A stretch of DNA of 64,000 bases from Jejuia sp049889775 (lineage in GTDB: Bacteria > Bacteroidota > Bacteroidia > Flavobacteriales > Flavobacteriaceae), in NCBI GenBank assembly GCA_049889775.1, contig JBMHCT010000013.1:1-64000 (forward strand). The letters are read 5' to 3'. A program made the position numbers and the translations under genes. This document shows positions 9,486-18,746 of this stretch, in pieces. How positions within the stretch are numbered: the first letter of the stretch is position 1; each line of letters starts with the position of its first letter. The notes below the pieces were generated by a model, which ran no database searches, had not been told where the DNA came from, and was given only the letters and a program-made list of their open reading frames with translations.

Positions 9486-9546
9486 TTTGATTAATAGCAA
9501 TTGGCGAACAGGGCAGTATCTTGCATAAGTACCTCCGTTAGCAATT

Positions 9547-9640
9547 GCGCCCGCGTTAGGGATTGAAGAGGAAAGCCCACAGCCCGACGTAGGAGGTGCG
9601 AGGACTTGTAACGGAAAGCCCGACCCTTTGTAGAACGCCC
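9547..9640 (+). repeat. Dispersed intergenic repeat, copy A
   Basis: GC-rich element between a sulfatase and GH127. It opens with CCCGCGTTAGGGATTG and ends with AACGGAAAGCCCGACCC followed by GAACGCCC. The same conserved ends occur in reverse orientation at 58882-58969, with an unrelated middle. Its base composition stands out against the AT-rich surroundings. I recall similar intergenic elements in other flavobacterial genomes, but cannot confirm a family name. Confidence 0.7.
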
Positions 9641-9677
9641 AAATAAAAATTAAAATAAATCAGCATAAACTTAAATA

Positions 9678-11660
9678 ATGCATACACATAGTAAAGCGAT
9701 AACGAATACGTCGAACAGCCCATATGTAAAATTGAAAAGTATCAATTTTGGGGATTGTAAATGGGATAAAGGATTTTGGGAAGAAAAAGTAAAAGCGGCA
9801 GAGGAGCGGATGTTGCCATATATGGGGGATGTCCTTTGTGGTGATGTTGGTCATGGATTGAACAACTTTAAAATTGCGGCTGGAGCTAAAGAAGGTAAAC
9901 ATAAAGGGTTCTATTGGCATGATGGTGACTTTTTTAAGTTTATGGAAGCCAAAACGTATATCTATAGCTTAACAAAAGATGAATCGGTGTTGAAAGAACT
10001 GGATGAATACATCGATTGGATTGCGAAAGCTCAAGAGGAGGATGGGTATATTCATACGCATATCCAGATTACTGAGGGTGCGGAGCGTTTTTCAAACAGG
10101 AAGTACCACGAGATGTACAACTACGGACACCTTTTTATTGCCGGTGCTGTGCATTATCGCTTAACGGGACAGCGGAATTTTTTGGATATAGCTATTAAGC
10201 AAGCCGATTTGCTGTGTGTTTATTTTATGCCTGATACCAAGCATTATCAACGTTTTGGGTTCAATCAAACGCAAATTATGGGCTTGGTGGAGTTGCACAG
10301 AACTGTTGGGGACGAAAAATATTTGAAGCTTGCTGAAAAGTTTATCAATAGAAGAGGCACCTTTAAAATTGAGCATCATTCTACTACAGAAGGGTATCCT
10401 ATTGGAGATATGGTTCAAGAAAGAACACCTTTTAGAGAGTCTGAAGAAGCCGTGGGACACGCAGTTTTGGCGCTATATTATTATGCAGGTGCGGCCGACG
10501 TTTATGCCGAAACTGGAGAAAAGGCGTTATTGGACGCATTGGATAAACTTTGGGAAAATGTAACGGGTAAAAAAATGTACGTTACAGGAGCGGTTGGTCA
10601 AGCGCATTATGGTGCTTCGACGAATTTAGATATGATTGAAGAAGGGTTTATAGATGCTTATATGATGCCAAATATGACGGCGTATAATGAAACCTGTGCC
10701 AATCTTTGTAACGCCATGTTTAGTAGCCGAATGATGGGTATTAAGGAGGAATCCCGATATGCTGATATCATAGAATTGGTGCTTTACAACAGTGGCCTAT
10801 CAGGGATTAGCATTGAAGGAAAGGATTATTTCTATTCTAATCCGTTGCGGATGGTGAACAATTCGCGAAACTATGATGCCCATGATGATGTTACCGAAAG
10901 TCCTGTAAGACAACCGTATTTGGAGTGTTTTTGTTGCCCTCCAAACTTAGTGAGAACTATTTGTAAAAGTTCAGGTTGGGCGTATAATTTATCCGAAAAT
11001 GGTGTTGCCGTGGTTTTATTTGGAGGCAATACTTTAGATACAACGATGTTGGATGGTTCTCGTTTAAAATTATCCCAGGATACAGATTATCCTTGGAAGG
11101 GTATTGTAAAAATTACGGTTGAAGAATGTAAAGATTCAGCATTCGATATAAAGGTTAGAATTCCAAAATGGGCCGAGGGTAGTACCTTAAAAGTTAATGG
11201 TGAAGATGCTGGAGTTGAGGTTACCCCAGGAACATTTGCCACAATCCACAGAACTTGGAAACCAGGAGATACTATCGTTTTGGATATGCCAATGGAGGTA
11301 AAACGTCTTGAAGGACATAATAGAATTGAAGAGGTAAGAAACCAAATTGCCGCTAAAAGAGGGCCAATAGTTTATTGTATTGAGTCTCCCGATTTACCAG
11401 AGAATACTTCTATTTTAGATGTTTACATTAAAGGCGATGCAGACTTGATAGCAGAACATAAAGATGATTTTTTAGGAGGTGTAACTGTTGTAAAGACAGA
11501 ATTACTTTTAAGAGAGGATAAAAACGACGACATGTATCGGGCGGTTACTAAGCCTGTTTTAAAATCGTATAAAACGCAGTTGGTGCCATACTTTGCTTGG
11601 AGTAACCGAGGACAAGCTGAAATGACAGTTTTTATGCCCGTAATTTGGAGTAATTATTGA
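9678..11660 (+). CDS. Glycoside hydrolase family 127 (DUF1680) protein, possible exo-3,6-anhydrogalactosidase
   Basis: 660-residue alpha/alpha-barrel glycosidase with the zinc-thiolate active site of GH127: Glu338 and Cys340 in YNETCANLC, and Cys419/Cys420 in LECFCCPPNLVRTI; Cys419 aligns with the catalytic cysteine of the bifidobacterial beta-L-arabinofuranosidase HypBA1. No signal peptide is visible, so a cytoplasmic location is likely. GH127 members in carrageenan loci act as exo-alpha-1,3-(3,6-anhydro)-D-galactosidases; here the neighbours (sulfatases, sugar-acid enzymes, MFS porter) favour that over arabinofuranosidase, but the sequence alone does not decide. The stop (TGA, 11658-11660) is followed after two bases by the next ATG, so the genes are co-transcribed. 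Confidence 0.9.
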   Translation: MHTHSKAITNTSNSPYVKLKSINFGDCKWDKGFWEEKVKAAEERMLPYMGDVLCGDVGHGLNNFKIAAGAKEGKHKGFYWHDGDFFKFMEAKTYIYSLTKDESVLKELDEYIDWIAKAQEEDGYIHTHIQITEGAERFSNRKYHEMYNYGHLFIAGAVHYRLTGQRNFLDIAIKQADLLCVYFMPDTKHYQRFGFNQTQIMGLVELHRTVGDEKYLKLAEKFINRRGTFKIEHHSTTEGYPIGDMVQERTPFRESEEAVGHAVLALYYYAGAADVYAETGEKALLDALDKLWENVTGKKMYVTGAVGQAHYGASTNLDMIEEGFIDAYMMPNMTAYNETCANLCNAMFSSRMMGIKEESRYADIIELVLYNSGLSGISIEGKDYFYSNPLRMVNNSRNYDAHDDVTESPVRQPYLECFCCPPNLVRTICKSSGWAYNLSENGVAVVLFGGNTLDTTMLDGSRLKLSQDTDYPWKGIVKITVEECKDSAFDIKVRIPKWAEGSTLKVNGEDAGVEVTPGTFATIHRTWKPGDTIVLDMPMEVKRLEGHNRIEEVRNQIAAKRGPIVYCIESPDLPENTSILDVYIKGDADLIAEHKDDFLGGVTVVKTELLLREDKNDDMYRAVTKPVLKSYKTQLVPYFAWSNRGQAEMTVFMPVIWSNY

Positions 11661-11662
11661 AG

Positions 11663-13486
11663 ATGAAAATAAGAGCTATAGTATTTTTCTTTATTAGTTG
11701 TGTAACAATTAATACTTTTAGTCAAGACTTATCCCTGCCTAAACACATAAAACCTGAAGAGCGCATTTGTTTTGCTATGTATACGGTACATGAAAATATT
11801 TTGAAACTCAATGCACAGTTTTATCCTATTAAGAATTTTGAGCCTTTTGAAGCATTTTTAGAGATTGAGGAAAATGGGAAATGGGTGGTACGTGATACGG
11901 CGAGAATACAATATCCTGGTTATACGTCCCTATTCAGAATAGAAAAATGGGATGATACCAAAGAATCAAAGTATAGAGTAGTACATAACAACAAAGCATT
12001 TTATGATGGAGTTATCCGTAAAAATCCCGTGCATAAAGATGAATTTGTATTAGGAGCTTTAACCTGTAATTCTATTTATGCGAGACATGGAGGCGATATT
12101 CCAAGGACTGATATCGTTGAAAATCTAAAAAAAATTAAGCCAGATTTACTGTTTTTTTCAGGAGATCAGGTGTATGATCATAGTCAACACTATTTATATT
12201 GGATAAAGTTTGGTCAGGACTTTGGAGACATCATGCGAAATACGCCTACTATTTGTATTGTGGACGACCATGATGTTGGTCAGGGTAATATCTGGGGTAG
12301 CGGAGGGATAAAAAGTGTAGATAGAAGTGGGAAATACGGGGGCTATTACATGCCAGTAGATTATATTAAGGAAGTTGAACGAGCCCAAACCAGTCACTTA
12401 CCAGATCCATACGACCCAACTCCTATTGCTCAAGGTATAGGAGTATATTATACAGATTTAACATGGGGAGGTATAAGTTTTGCAATACTAGAGGACAGAA
12501 AGTTCAAATCAGCTCCTGGTCAAATTTTCAGACATAAGGGTGAAGTGGTTGACGCAATTTTTGATCCTAAGATAGACACAAGAATTTTTGATGACCCTAA
12601 GGCTATTTTACTTGGAAAAAGACAGTTAGAATTTTTAGAAGATTGGACTACCGATTGGAAAAATGCCGAAATGAAAACCGTATTATCCCAAACCATTTTT
12701 ACAATGGCAAACAATTATACAGGCAAACATGATAGAGAAATTTTTGCGGATTTTGATTCGAACGGTTGGCCACAGACTGGTAGAAATAAAGCATTATCTG
12801 TAATACGTAAAAGTTTTTCCCCAATGATAGCTGGAGATCAGCATTTAGGATCTTTAATTAAGCACGGTGTAGAGAATTGGAATGATGCAGGCTATTCTTT
12901 TTGCACACCGGCTATAGCAAACTACTGGTTGCGTTGGTGGGATCCTAAGGAACCTGGGAAAAATAAAAATGAAAATGCGCCTTATTACACGGGCGAGTTC
13001 TTAGATGGGTTTCAAAATAAAATTACGATGCATGCCGTTGCAAATCCTTCGGCAGAAGAAATTGAAGAAGGAGGCAAGCTTTCTACACGTGTCGCGGGTT
13101 TTGGGGTAATCAATTTTAATAAATCTAAAAGAACCATTACGTTTAATTGCTGGCCTAGAAATATAGATATTACTGCTTCAGATAGTCAGCAGTATACTGG
13201 GTGGCCTAAAACCATTTCTCAATTTGATAATTTTAATCCTAAAACACACTATTTATTGCCAATGTTACAACTATTCAAAGCGAATCAAGTTGTAACAGTC
13301 AGAAATAGTGTTACAGGTGAAGTAGTGTCATCAGTTAGGATTAAAGGAAAAACATACCAGCCAAAAACTTTGGAATCAGGGTTTTATAACATTGAGGTTG
13401 GTGAAAGCAAGAACATAAGAAAATTTTTCAATATTCCAGCTTCATTAAAAAATACCAAAACTTTACAAGTTGAAGGTTTAAATTAG
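11663..13486 (+). CDS. Secreted PhoD-like metallophosphatase/phosphodiesterase
   Basis: About 607 residues with a signal peptide (IRAIVFFFISCVTINTFSQ). A small N-terminal beta domain precedes a PhoD-type calcineurin fold: CNSIYARHGGD, LFFSGDQVYDHSQHYLYW, VDDHDVGQGNIWG and AGDQHLGSLIKHG carry the expected Asp/Asn/His metal ligands. The track-style frame opens at a TTG (11657), but the ATG at 11663 is preferred; it lies two bases after the GH127 stop. The predicted location is periplasm or surface. The family hydrolyses phosphate mono- or diesters; its presence between glycosidase and transporter genes of a sulfated-galactan locus is unexplained. It might remove phosphate substituents, or act on another ester. 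The substrate is unknown. Confidence 0.82.
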   Translation: MKIRAIVFFFISCVTINTFSQDLSLPKHIKPEERICFAMYTVHENILKLNAQFYPIKNFEPFEAFLEIEENGKWVVRDTARIQYPGYTSLFRIEKWDDTKESKYRVVHNNKAFYDGVIRKNPVHKDEFVLGALTCNSIYARHGGDIPRTDIVENLKKIKPDLLFFSGDQVYDHSQHYLYWIKFGQDFGDIMRNTPTICIVDDHDVGQGNIWGSGGIKSVDRSGKYGGYYMPVDYIKEVERAQTSHLPDPYDPTPIAQGIGVYYTDLTWGGISFAILEDRKFKSAPGQIFRHKGEVVDAIFDPKIDTRIFDDPKAILLGKRQLEFLEDWTTDWKNAEMKTVLSQTIFTMANNYTGKHDREIFADFDSNGWPQTGRNKALSVIRKSFSPMIAGDQHLGSLIKHGVENWNDAGYSFCTPAIANYWLRWWDPKEPGKNKNENAPYYTGEFLDGFQNKITMHAVANPSAEEIEEGGKLSTRVAGFGVINFNKSKRTITFNCWPRNIDITASDSQQYTGWPKTISQFDNFNPKTHYLLPMLQLFKANQVVTVRNSVTGEVVSSVRIKGKTYQPKTLESGFYNIEVGESKNIRKFFNIPASLKNTKTLQVEGLN

Positions 13487-13490
13487 AGTT

Positions 13491-15347
13491 ATGCGATTAA
13501 GAAAATGTATAAAAACTTTCATATGTCTGGGAATTATTTCTGTTTTAGGAATTAAGATTCTTTTTTCCCAAACTTTTGTTGAGGCTAAAAAGGACTTTTC
13601 TCGACAAGAGAAAAATCTAAGAAAATGGGATGCTCCTGTTGTAGCCGATTTAGACAAAGATGGTTATTTGGACCTTTTGATAAACGACCATGGTTTTGGG
13701 GTTCAGGTGTGTTGGAATAACAAAGGGAAATTTGCAAAACCCTATGATATTATCATGGGGGACTTACATGGGGTTTCTGCGGGAGATTTTGATTTTGATG
13801 GGAATATCGAAGTGATTATGTCTCGTGGTGGTGGTTCAGGTAGTAACGCCAGAAATTCAAAATTATTTAGGGTAGTTGGAAGGGAATTCATTCCAATGAA
13901 AGATTTTAAGGAACCTTTAGCCTTAATGAGAGGAAGAACCGTTCAATTTGCCGATTTGGATAATGATGGAGATTTAGATTTGGTAAATTTAGCGTTTCCT
14001 GATGGTGCAAAAAAAGGAGCAACGGAGAACTATCTTTATGAAAATAATGGACAGGGAGAATTAATGTTAAATTCTACTTTGTCAGCTAGTAAAGGCAATG
14101 GTCAAAAGGTGCTATTGACTGATTTTAATGGAGATGTCGTTTTAGATATCGTGATGTATGGAGAGGGCAATATAAAGATGTACGAAGGAGGTGACGGTTT
14201 TTCTTTTGAAGATGTTACTAAAAAAGTATTGCCAAAGACTATAGATCATGTTACTGGAGTAGCAGAAATTGATTTTGATAATGATGGTGATTTCGATTTG
14301 TATTTCACTCGAGGCACCGAATTTGAAAAAGGAGATACGTTCTTCAATAAAGAAACTAACACGTTAGGGTTTTTCACCAAAAGGGGCGAGTTTCAACTAG
14401 AAGATTTAGAAGTTGGAGATGTTTTGAATCTTGAAAACTTCCAATCCCAATGGCCAAATAATGACACTTACTTTATTGGTGAAGCATCTTATGATTATGA
14501 ATTTGAGGGCGAGACTCATTCGGGAAAAGATATCCGATTGGTAAATAGTGATGCACTCGGATTTCCTGATAATGCCAATTATAAAGAAAAGAAAGGCTGG
14601 TATATCGGCTATATAGGTAACAATAAATGGCGCATCGCTGGATTTCTTTGGGCGCCAGCAACAGGGGTTATTCACGGCGTAAAAAACTATCCCGCTCAGG
14701 AGGTTTCAGAAGGGCATAACGATATACTCCTCGAAAATAAAGGTGAAAAGTTTCAAGAGGTAACATCAAAGGCAAACCTTTTACACAAGGCTCATACCAT
14801 GGCTTCAACTATTGCTGATTTTAACAATAATGGTTATCAGGATATTTTGGTAGTTCCACGAGGTGAATTGGTACGTAAAAACAAATGCTTTCTATACTTA
14901 AATCAAGGTGACGGAACTTTCACAAAGTCAGAAAGGCATAATATTAGTTCTCCAGAATTGGGAGCCATAGGAATGGCTGTAGAAAACCTAGACTACAATA
15001 ATGATGGAAAGGTGGATATAGTTTTGGGTAATGAACGTGGTAAATGGCACTTGTTCAAAAACGAAACTTCATACGGAAACAATTATGTGATTGTTAATGT
15101 AGGGGATTCGCCATCTAAAAAGGCAACAGCACTTGGGGCTTTTATCGCTCTTAAATCAGGTGAAAATATTCAAACGAAACGTGTGGGAACTACAGGAGCT
15201 CAATATTCCTTAAGTTTCAATAATTTACTGCATTTTGGATTAGGTGCCAACATGGAAACAGTAACCGTAAAAGTAACATGGTCCAATGGTGAGACTATTG
15301 AAAAGAAAATCCGTAAATTCAACACCACAATATTTATCGGTAAATAA
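13491..15347 (+). CDS. FG-GAP/VCBS repeat protein with C-terminal ASPIC/UnbV domain (CRTAC1-like)
   Basis: 618 residues, exported (signal ending KILFSQ). Several calcium-type FG-GAP/VCBS repeats form a beta-propeller: DLDKDGYLDL, DFDFDGNIEV, DLDNDGDLDL, DFDNDGDFDL, DFNNNGYQDI and DYNNDGKVDI. The last 70 residues (GAFIALKSG, then LHFGLGA and VTWSNGET) match the ASPIC/UnbV domain. These proteins are usually bound to the surface and often occur in glycan loci of marine Bacteroidota; their function is not established, with ligand or glycan binding the common guess. It starts four bases after the PhoD-like stop and ends 18 bases before the MFS gene, so it belongs to the same operon. Confidence 0.85.
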   Translation: MRLRKCIKTFICLGIISVLGIKILFSQTFVEAKKDFSRQEKNLRKWDAPVVADLDKDGYLDLLINDHGFGVQVCWNNKGKFAKPYDIIMGDLHGVSAGDFDFDGNIEVIMSRGGGSGSNARNSKLFRVVGREFIPMKDFKEPLALMRGRTVQFADLDNDGDLDLVNLAFPDGAKKGATENYLYENNGQGELMLNSTLSASKGNGQKVLLTDFNGDVVLDIVMYGEGNIKMYEGGDGFSFEDVTKKVLPKTIDHVTGVAEIDFDNDGDFDLYFTRGTEFEKGDTFFNKETNTLGFFTKRGEFQLEDLEVGDVLNLENFQSQWPNNDTYFIGEASYDYEFEGETHSGKDIRLVNSDALGFPDNANYKEKKGWYIGYIGNNKWRIAGFLWAPATGVIHGVKNYPAQEVSEGHNDILLENKGEKFQEVTSKANLLHKAHTMASTIADFNNNGYQDILVVPRGELVRKNKCFLYLNQGDGTFTKSERHNISSPELGAIGMAVENLDYNNDGKVDIVLGNERGKWHLFKNETSYGNNYVIVNVGDSPSKKATALGAFIALKSGENIQTKRVGTTGAQYSLSFNNLLHFGLGANMETVTVKVTWSNGETIEKKIRKFNTTIFIGK

Positions 15348-15365
15348 CTAACTAAATTAAACTAA

Positions 15366-16928
15366 ATGAGTTCATACAAAAGTAATGCCTACAAATATTC
15401 AACGATAGTTGCTATGGGTGGCTTCGTTTTTGGATTAGATGCCGCTTTGATGTCTGGTACCGTAGATTTTATTACTCAAGAGTTTTCATTGGGGAATGCT
15501 AAACTAGGTTTTGTTATGGGGGCTTCTGCTGCTGGGGTATTATTGGCACTACTTTTTGCTGGGTATGCTTGTAATGAATACGGAAGAAAGAAAACTCTAC
15601 AATTAATAGCTTCTTTATATGTTATTTCAGCTATTGGTTCAGCTTTGTCTCCAAATTACTGGTTTTTATTGGCTTTTCGTTTTTTAGGAGGCTTAGCCTT
15701 CACTTCGATCTCGTTATCCGCTATGTATATTGGCGAAATTTCTCCGCCCAAATTAAGAGGGAAATTAGTAACTATGATTCAAATTAATATTGTTGTCGGT
15801 TTGTCAGGCGCATACTTTATTAATTATTTAATACTTCAAGCAGCAACTGGATCAGCGGAATGGGCTGTCAGTTTAGGATTAGATAAATATACTTGGAGAT
15901 GGATGCTAGGGTCTGAAATTATTCCTGCACTCTTATGGTTAGGTTTACTTTTTTTAGTTCCAAAAAGTCCTTCTTGGCTTTATCTTAAGGGTAAAGTTTT
16001 AGAAACAAAAGAAGTTCTGCTTAATCTGATGCCATCCGAAAATATAGAGAGTTATTTGAATGAAATGAGAGAAGGTTTAGAAGAGAGTTCGGAAGATCGC
16101 TCTGTTATGGCGCAACTCAAAGATGTCTTTGATAAGAGATTCAGGGTGATTTTTATTATAGCTTTAACACTCGCTATAGCACAACAGACCTCAGGTATTA
16201 ATGCTATTTTATTTTATGCTCCTAAAGTATTTGAGCAAATAGGATTGGGTACAGATGCTGCCTTTATGCAAGCTATTTGGACAGGTTTAACGGGACTAGC
16301 TTTTACGATTCTTGGGTTAGCAGTGATTGATAAAATTGGTCGTAGACCAATGATTGTTGGAGGTATGTTGTGGGTCGTTATTAGTTTGGGAATAGCGTTT
16401 TATGGATTTAAAACAGCAACATACACCCTAACTGAAGATGCTGTAGTAGAAATGACTGAAATAAAAAATTCAGAAAGACTAAGCGGAATGATAGATGTTG
16501 AATATGGTAGTGATATAGAATTGAAAAAAGCCTTAATTGATGCTGTTGGGGAGAATGAGGCAAGAGAATACGCTGGAGTTTTAATTCAAAAATCAGCTAA
16601 AATTAATGCGATTTTAATTTTAATAGGAATATTAAGTTTTATTGCCGCTTTTCATTTTTCTCTAGGTCCTGTTATGTGGGTGTTGTTTTCAGAAATATTT
16701 CCCAACTCAATTCGCGGTATTGCTATACCCTTTTTTACGCTGATAACTAGTACGGTGAGTTGGCTTATTCAAACTTTGTTCCCTTCTCAATTAGCTAATT
16801 TTGGTATCAGTAACACCTTACTATTCTATGCAATAACTGTATTTATTGGAATGATAATTTTATATAAATATTTAATCGAAACCAAAGGATTATCCATTGA
16901 GGAAATTCAGGAAAAGTTATCCAATTAA
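15366..16928 (+). CDS. Sugar porter of the major facilitator superfamily
   Basis: Inner-membrane proton-coupled sugar importer. Twelve hydrophobic segments, with sugar-porter signatures GGFVFGLDAALMSG (TM1), EYGRKK, RFLGGLAF, PPKLRG, PKSPSWL (199-205), QQTSGINAILFYAP (273-286), DKIGRRP (322-328) and a C-terminal ETKG. At 520 residues it is longer than many family members because of an approximately 60-residue polar loop (352-412) between TM9 and TM10, predicted outside the membrane. Operon position directly after the FG-GAP gene points to uptake of the monosaccharide or disaccharide released by the locus (galactose, anhydrogalactose or a neo-disaccharide). The substrate is inferred. Confidence 0.92.
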   Translation: MSSYKSNAYKYSTIVAMGGFVFGLDAALMSGTVDFITQEFSLGNAKLGFVMGASAAGVLLALLFAGYACNEYGRKKTLQLIASLYVISAIGSALSPNYWFLLAFRFLGGLAFTSISLSAMYIGEISPPKLRGKLVTMIQINIVVGLSGAYFINYLILQAATGSAEWAVSLGLDKYTWRWMLGSEIIPALLWLGLLFLVPKSPSWLYLKGKVLETKEVLLNLMPSENIESYLNEMREGLEESSEDRSVMAQLKDVFDKRFRVIFIIALTLAIAQQTSGINAILFYAPKVFEQIGLGTDAAFMQAIWTGLTGLAFTILGLAVIDKIGRRPMIVGGMLWVVISLGIAFYGFKTATYTLTEDAVVEMTEIKNSERLSGMIDVEYGSDIELKKALIDAVGENEAREYAGVLIQKSAKINAILILIGILSFIAAFHFSLGPVMWVLFSEIFPNSIRGIAIPFFTLITSTVSWLIQTLFPSQLANFGISNTLLFYAITVFIGMIILYKYLIETKGLSIEEIQEKLSN

Positions 16929-17069
16929 GTATTTTTTATCTTTAGTTCAATGGTTTTACGATTAACAAGGGTAATTCTGTTATATGTTTTGGTAGAAATG
17001 GTTTACATTTCGCTGACTCATTTTGCGAATTTAGTATCACGGTAAATCTATATTTATTCTTATGGACCG

Positions 17070-18719
17070 ATGAAGTACTATTTATGTTTTCTTGTTTTTA
17101 TAGTAACTATTTCCTCATGTAAATCCAATCAAGGGAAAGAAGTAGCTCAAAAGAAACCTAACATCTTATTTCTGGCAGTGGATGACCTTCGTCCCGAAAT
17201 AGGTGCATACGGTTCTGATATCGCCATTACCCCAAATATGGATGCCTTGGCGTCAAAAGGCTTGTTGTTTAATAGAGCCTATTGCCAAGAGCCCATTTGC
17301 AGTCCGTCCAGAGCTAGCTTGATGACCGGTGCTAGACCAGAAAGTATTAATGTTATAGAAAACTTCACATATTTCCGCGACGTTAATCCTGATATAGTTA
17401 CAGTCGCGCAACACTTTAAAAACAACGGCTACGAAACCGTCCATACGGGTAAAATATTTCACAAACCAGTGTGGGCGGATATGGAAAAATCATGGAGTCG
17501 GGAACCTGCATATAATAGAATGACCATAGAAAAAAGTAAGACCCCTGGTGGATATGCGCTTCCTGAAAATCAGAAATATTCTAAAAAAGCCACAAAGGAA
17601 GTTATAGTAAAATACGGCAAAGATGCCCCAAGAAATGGTTTGGGAAAAGGACCCGCCTATGAAAAAGCAGATGTGCCTGATTATTTTTATGAAGATGGGT
17701 ATAATGCAGAACTGGCGATTGCTACATTAAAGGATATGTTGGAGAAAAACCCAGATAAACCTTTCTTTTTAGGGATGGGTATGAAAAAACCACATCTCAA
17801 CTGGATGGCTCCAGCAAAATATTGGGATATGTACGACCCAGTAAAAATTAAGTTGGCAACTCAAACTGAAGCTCCAGAAAATGGAGCAGCAATGGGATTG
17901 CATCCTTCGTTCGAATTAAGGGCTAGGTATGGCATTCCTAAAAAAGGGCCAATTGATGACGAGATGGCTATTACCTTAAAGCATGCATATTTGGCTTGCG
18001 TAAGTTACATTGATGCACTAATAGGTAAAATGATCGATGCTCTCGAAGAAGTTAGTGTACGGGACAATACAATTATTATGCTTTGGAGCGACCATGGCTG
18101 GCATTTAGGTGATATGGGTATTTGGGGAAAGGCTACGAATTATGAGATTGCTACGCGTGTGCCTTTAATTATTTGGACACCAGATATGTCAAAAGAAAAC
18201 AGGGGTAAAAAAACCGATGCTTTGGTGGAGTTGGTAGACATGTTTCCGACACTTTGTGAATTGGCGGGTTTAGAACAACCAGAACATTTGGAGGGCACTA
18301 GTTTTGCGCCTTTATTAGACAACCCAAACCAGTCTTGGAAACTAGCAGTGTTTAGTCAATTCCCAAATCCAGCATTAAGGGAATGGGCCGCAAACCCTCT
18401 CTCGCAAGGTATGCGCGAAACGTATTTTGGACCCTTAATTGAGGAGGTTGAGGCGAAAATTAAAGCCCAACAAGCCGATAAATGGGATAGGGATTTATTT
18501 GAAAACAATGTTATGGGATACGCAATGCGAACAGATAGATATCGCATTATTATCTGGAAAGATTACAAAAACCCAGAAGCTGAACTACTTTTTGTGGAAT
18601 TGTACGACCACGAGAATGATCCGACTGAAACCAAAAATATTGCAGGCGAAAATCCTGAAATTGTTAAAGAATTGATTGCTCAATTTGATAAAGGTTGGAA
18701 AGGCAATCTTCCACAATAG
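17070..18719 (+). CDS. Lipoprotein sulfatase of the iduronate-2-sulfatase-like type (S1)
   Basis: 549 residues; lipobox ISSC (Cys17) anchors it to a membrane. Sulfatase signatures: VDDLRPEIGAYG (metal site), formylglycine motif CSPSRASLMTG (Cys77), HTGKIFHKP in place of the GKWHLG of the other sulfatases, GMKKPHLNW, and WSDHGWHLG. These features mark the iduronate-2-sulfatase-like branch (S1_7 and neighbours in SulfAtlas, as I remember it); S1_7 members are known from carrageenan loci. It therefore probably attacks a different sulfate position from the sulfatases at 5382 and 8049. A 141-base gap separates it from the MFS gene, and it runs into the GH42-like gene 27 bases later. Confidence 0.92.
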   Translation: MKYYLCFLVFIVTISSCKSNQGKEVAQKKPNILFLAVDDLRPEIGAYGSDIAITPNMDALASKGLLFNRAYCQEPICSPSRASLMTGARPESINVIENFTYFRDVNPDIVTVAQHFKNNGYETVHTGKIFHKPVWADMEKSWSREPAYNRMTIEKSKTPGGYALPENQKYSKKATKEVIVKYGKDAPRNGLGKGPAYEKADVPDYFYEDGYNAELAIATLKDMLEKNPDKPFFLGMGMKKPHLNWMAPAKYWDMYDPVKIKLATQTEAPENGAAMGLHPSFELRARYGIPKKGPIDDEMAITLKHAYLACVSYIDALIGKMIDALEEVSVRDNTIIMLWSDHGWHLGDMGIWGKATNYEIATRVPLIIWTPDMSKENRGKKTDALVELVDMFPTLCELAGLEQPEHLEGTSFAPLLDNPNQSWKLAVFSQFPNPALREWAANPLSQGMRETYFGPLIEEVEAKIKAQQADKWDRDLFENNVMGYAMRTDRYRIIIWKDYKNPEAELLFVELYDHENDPTETKNIAGENPEIVKELIAQFDKGWKGNLPQ

Positions 18720-18746
18720 ATATTACACAAAATAAAACATCTTAAT

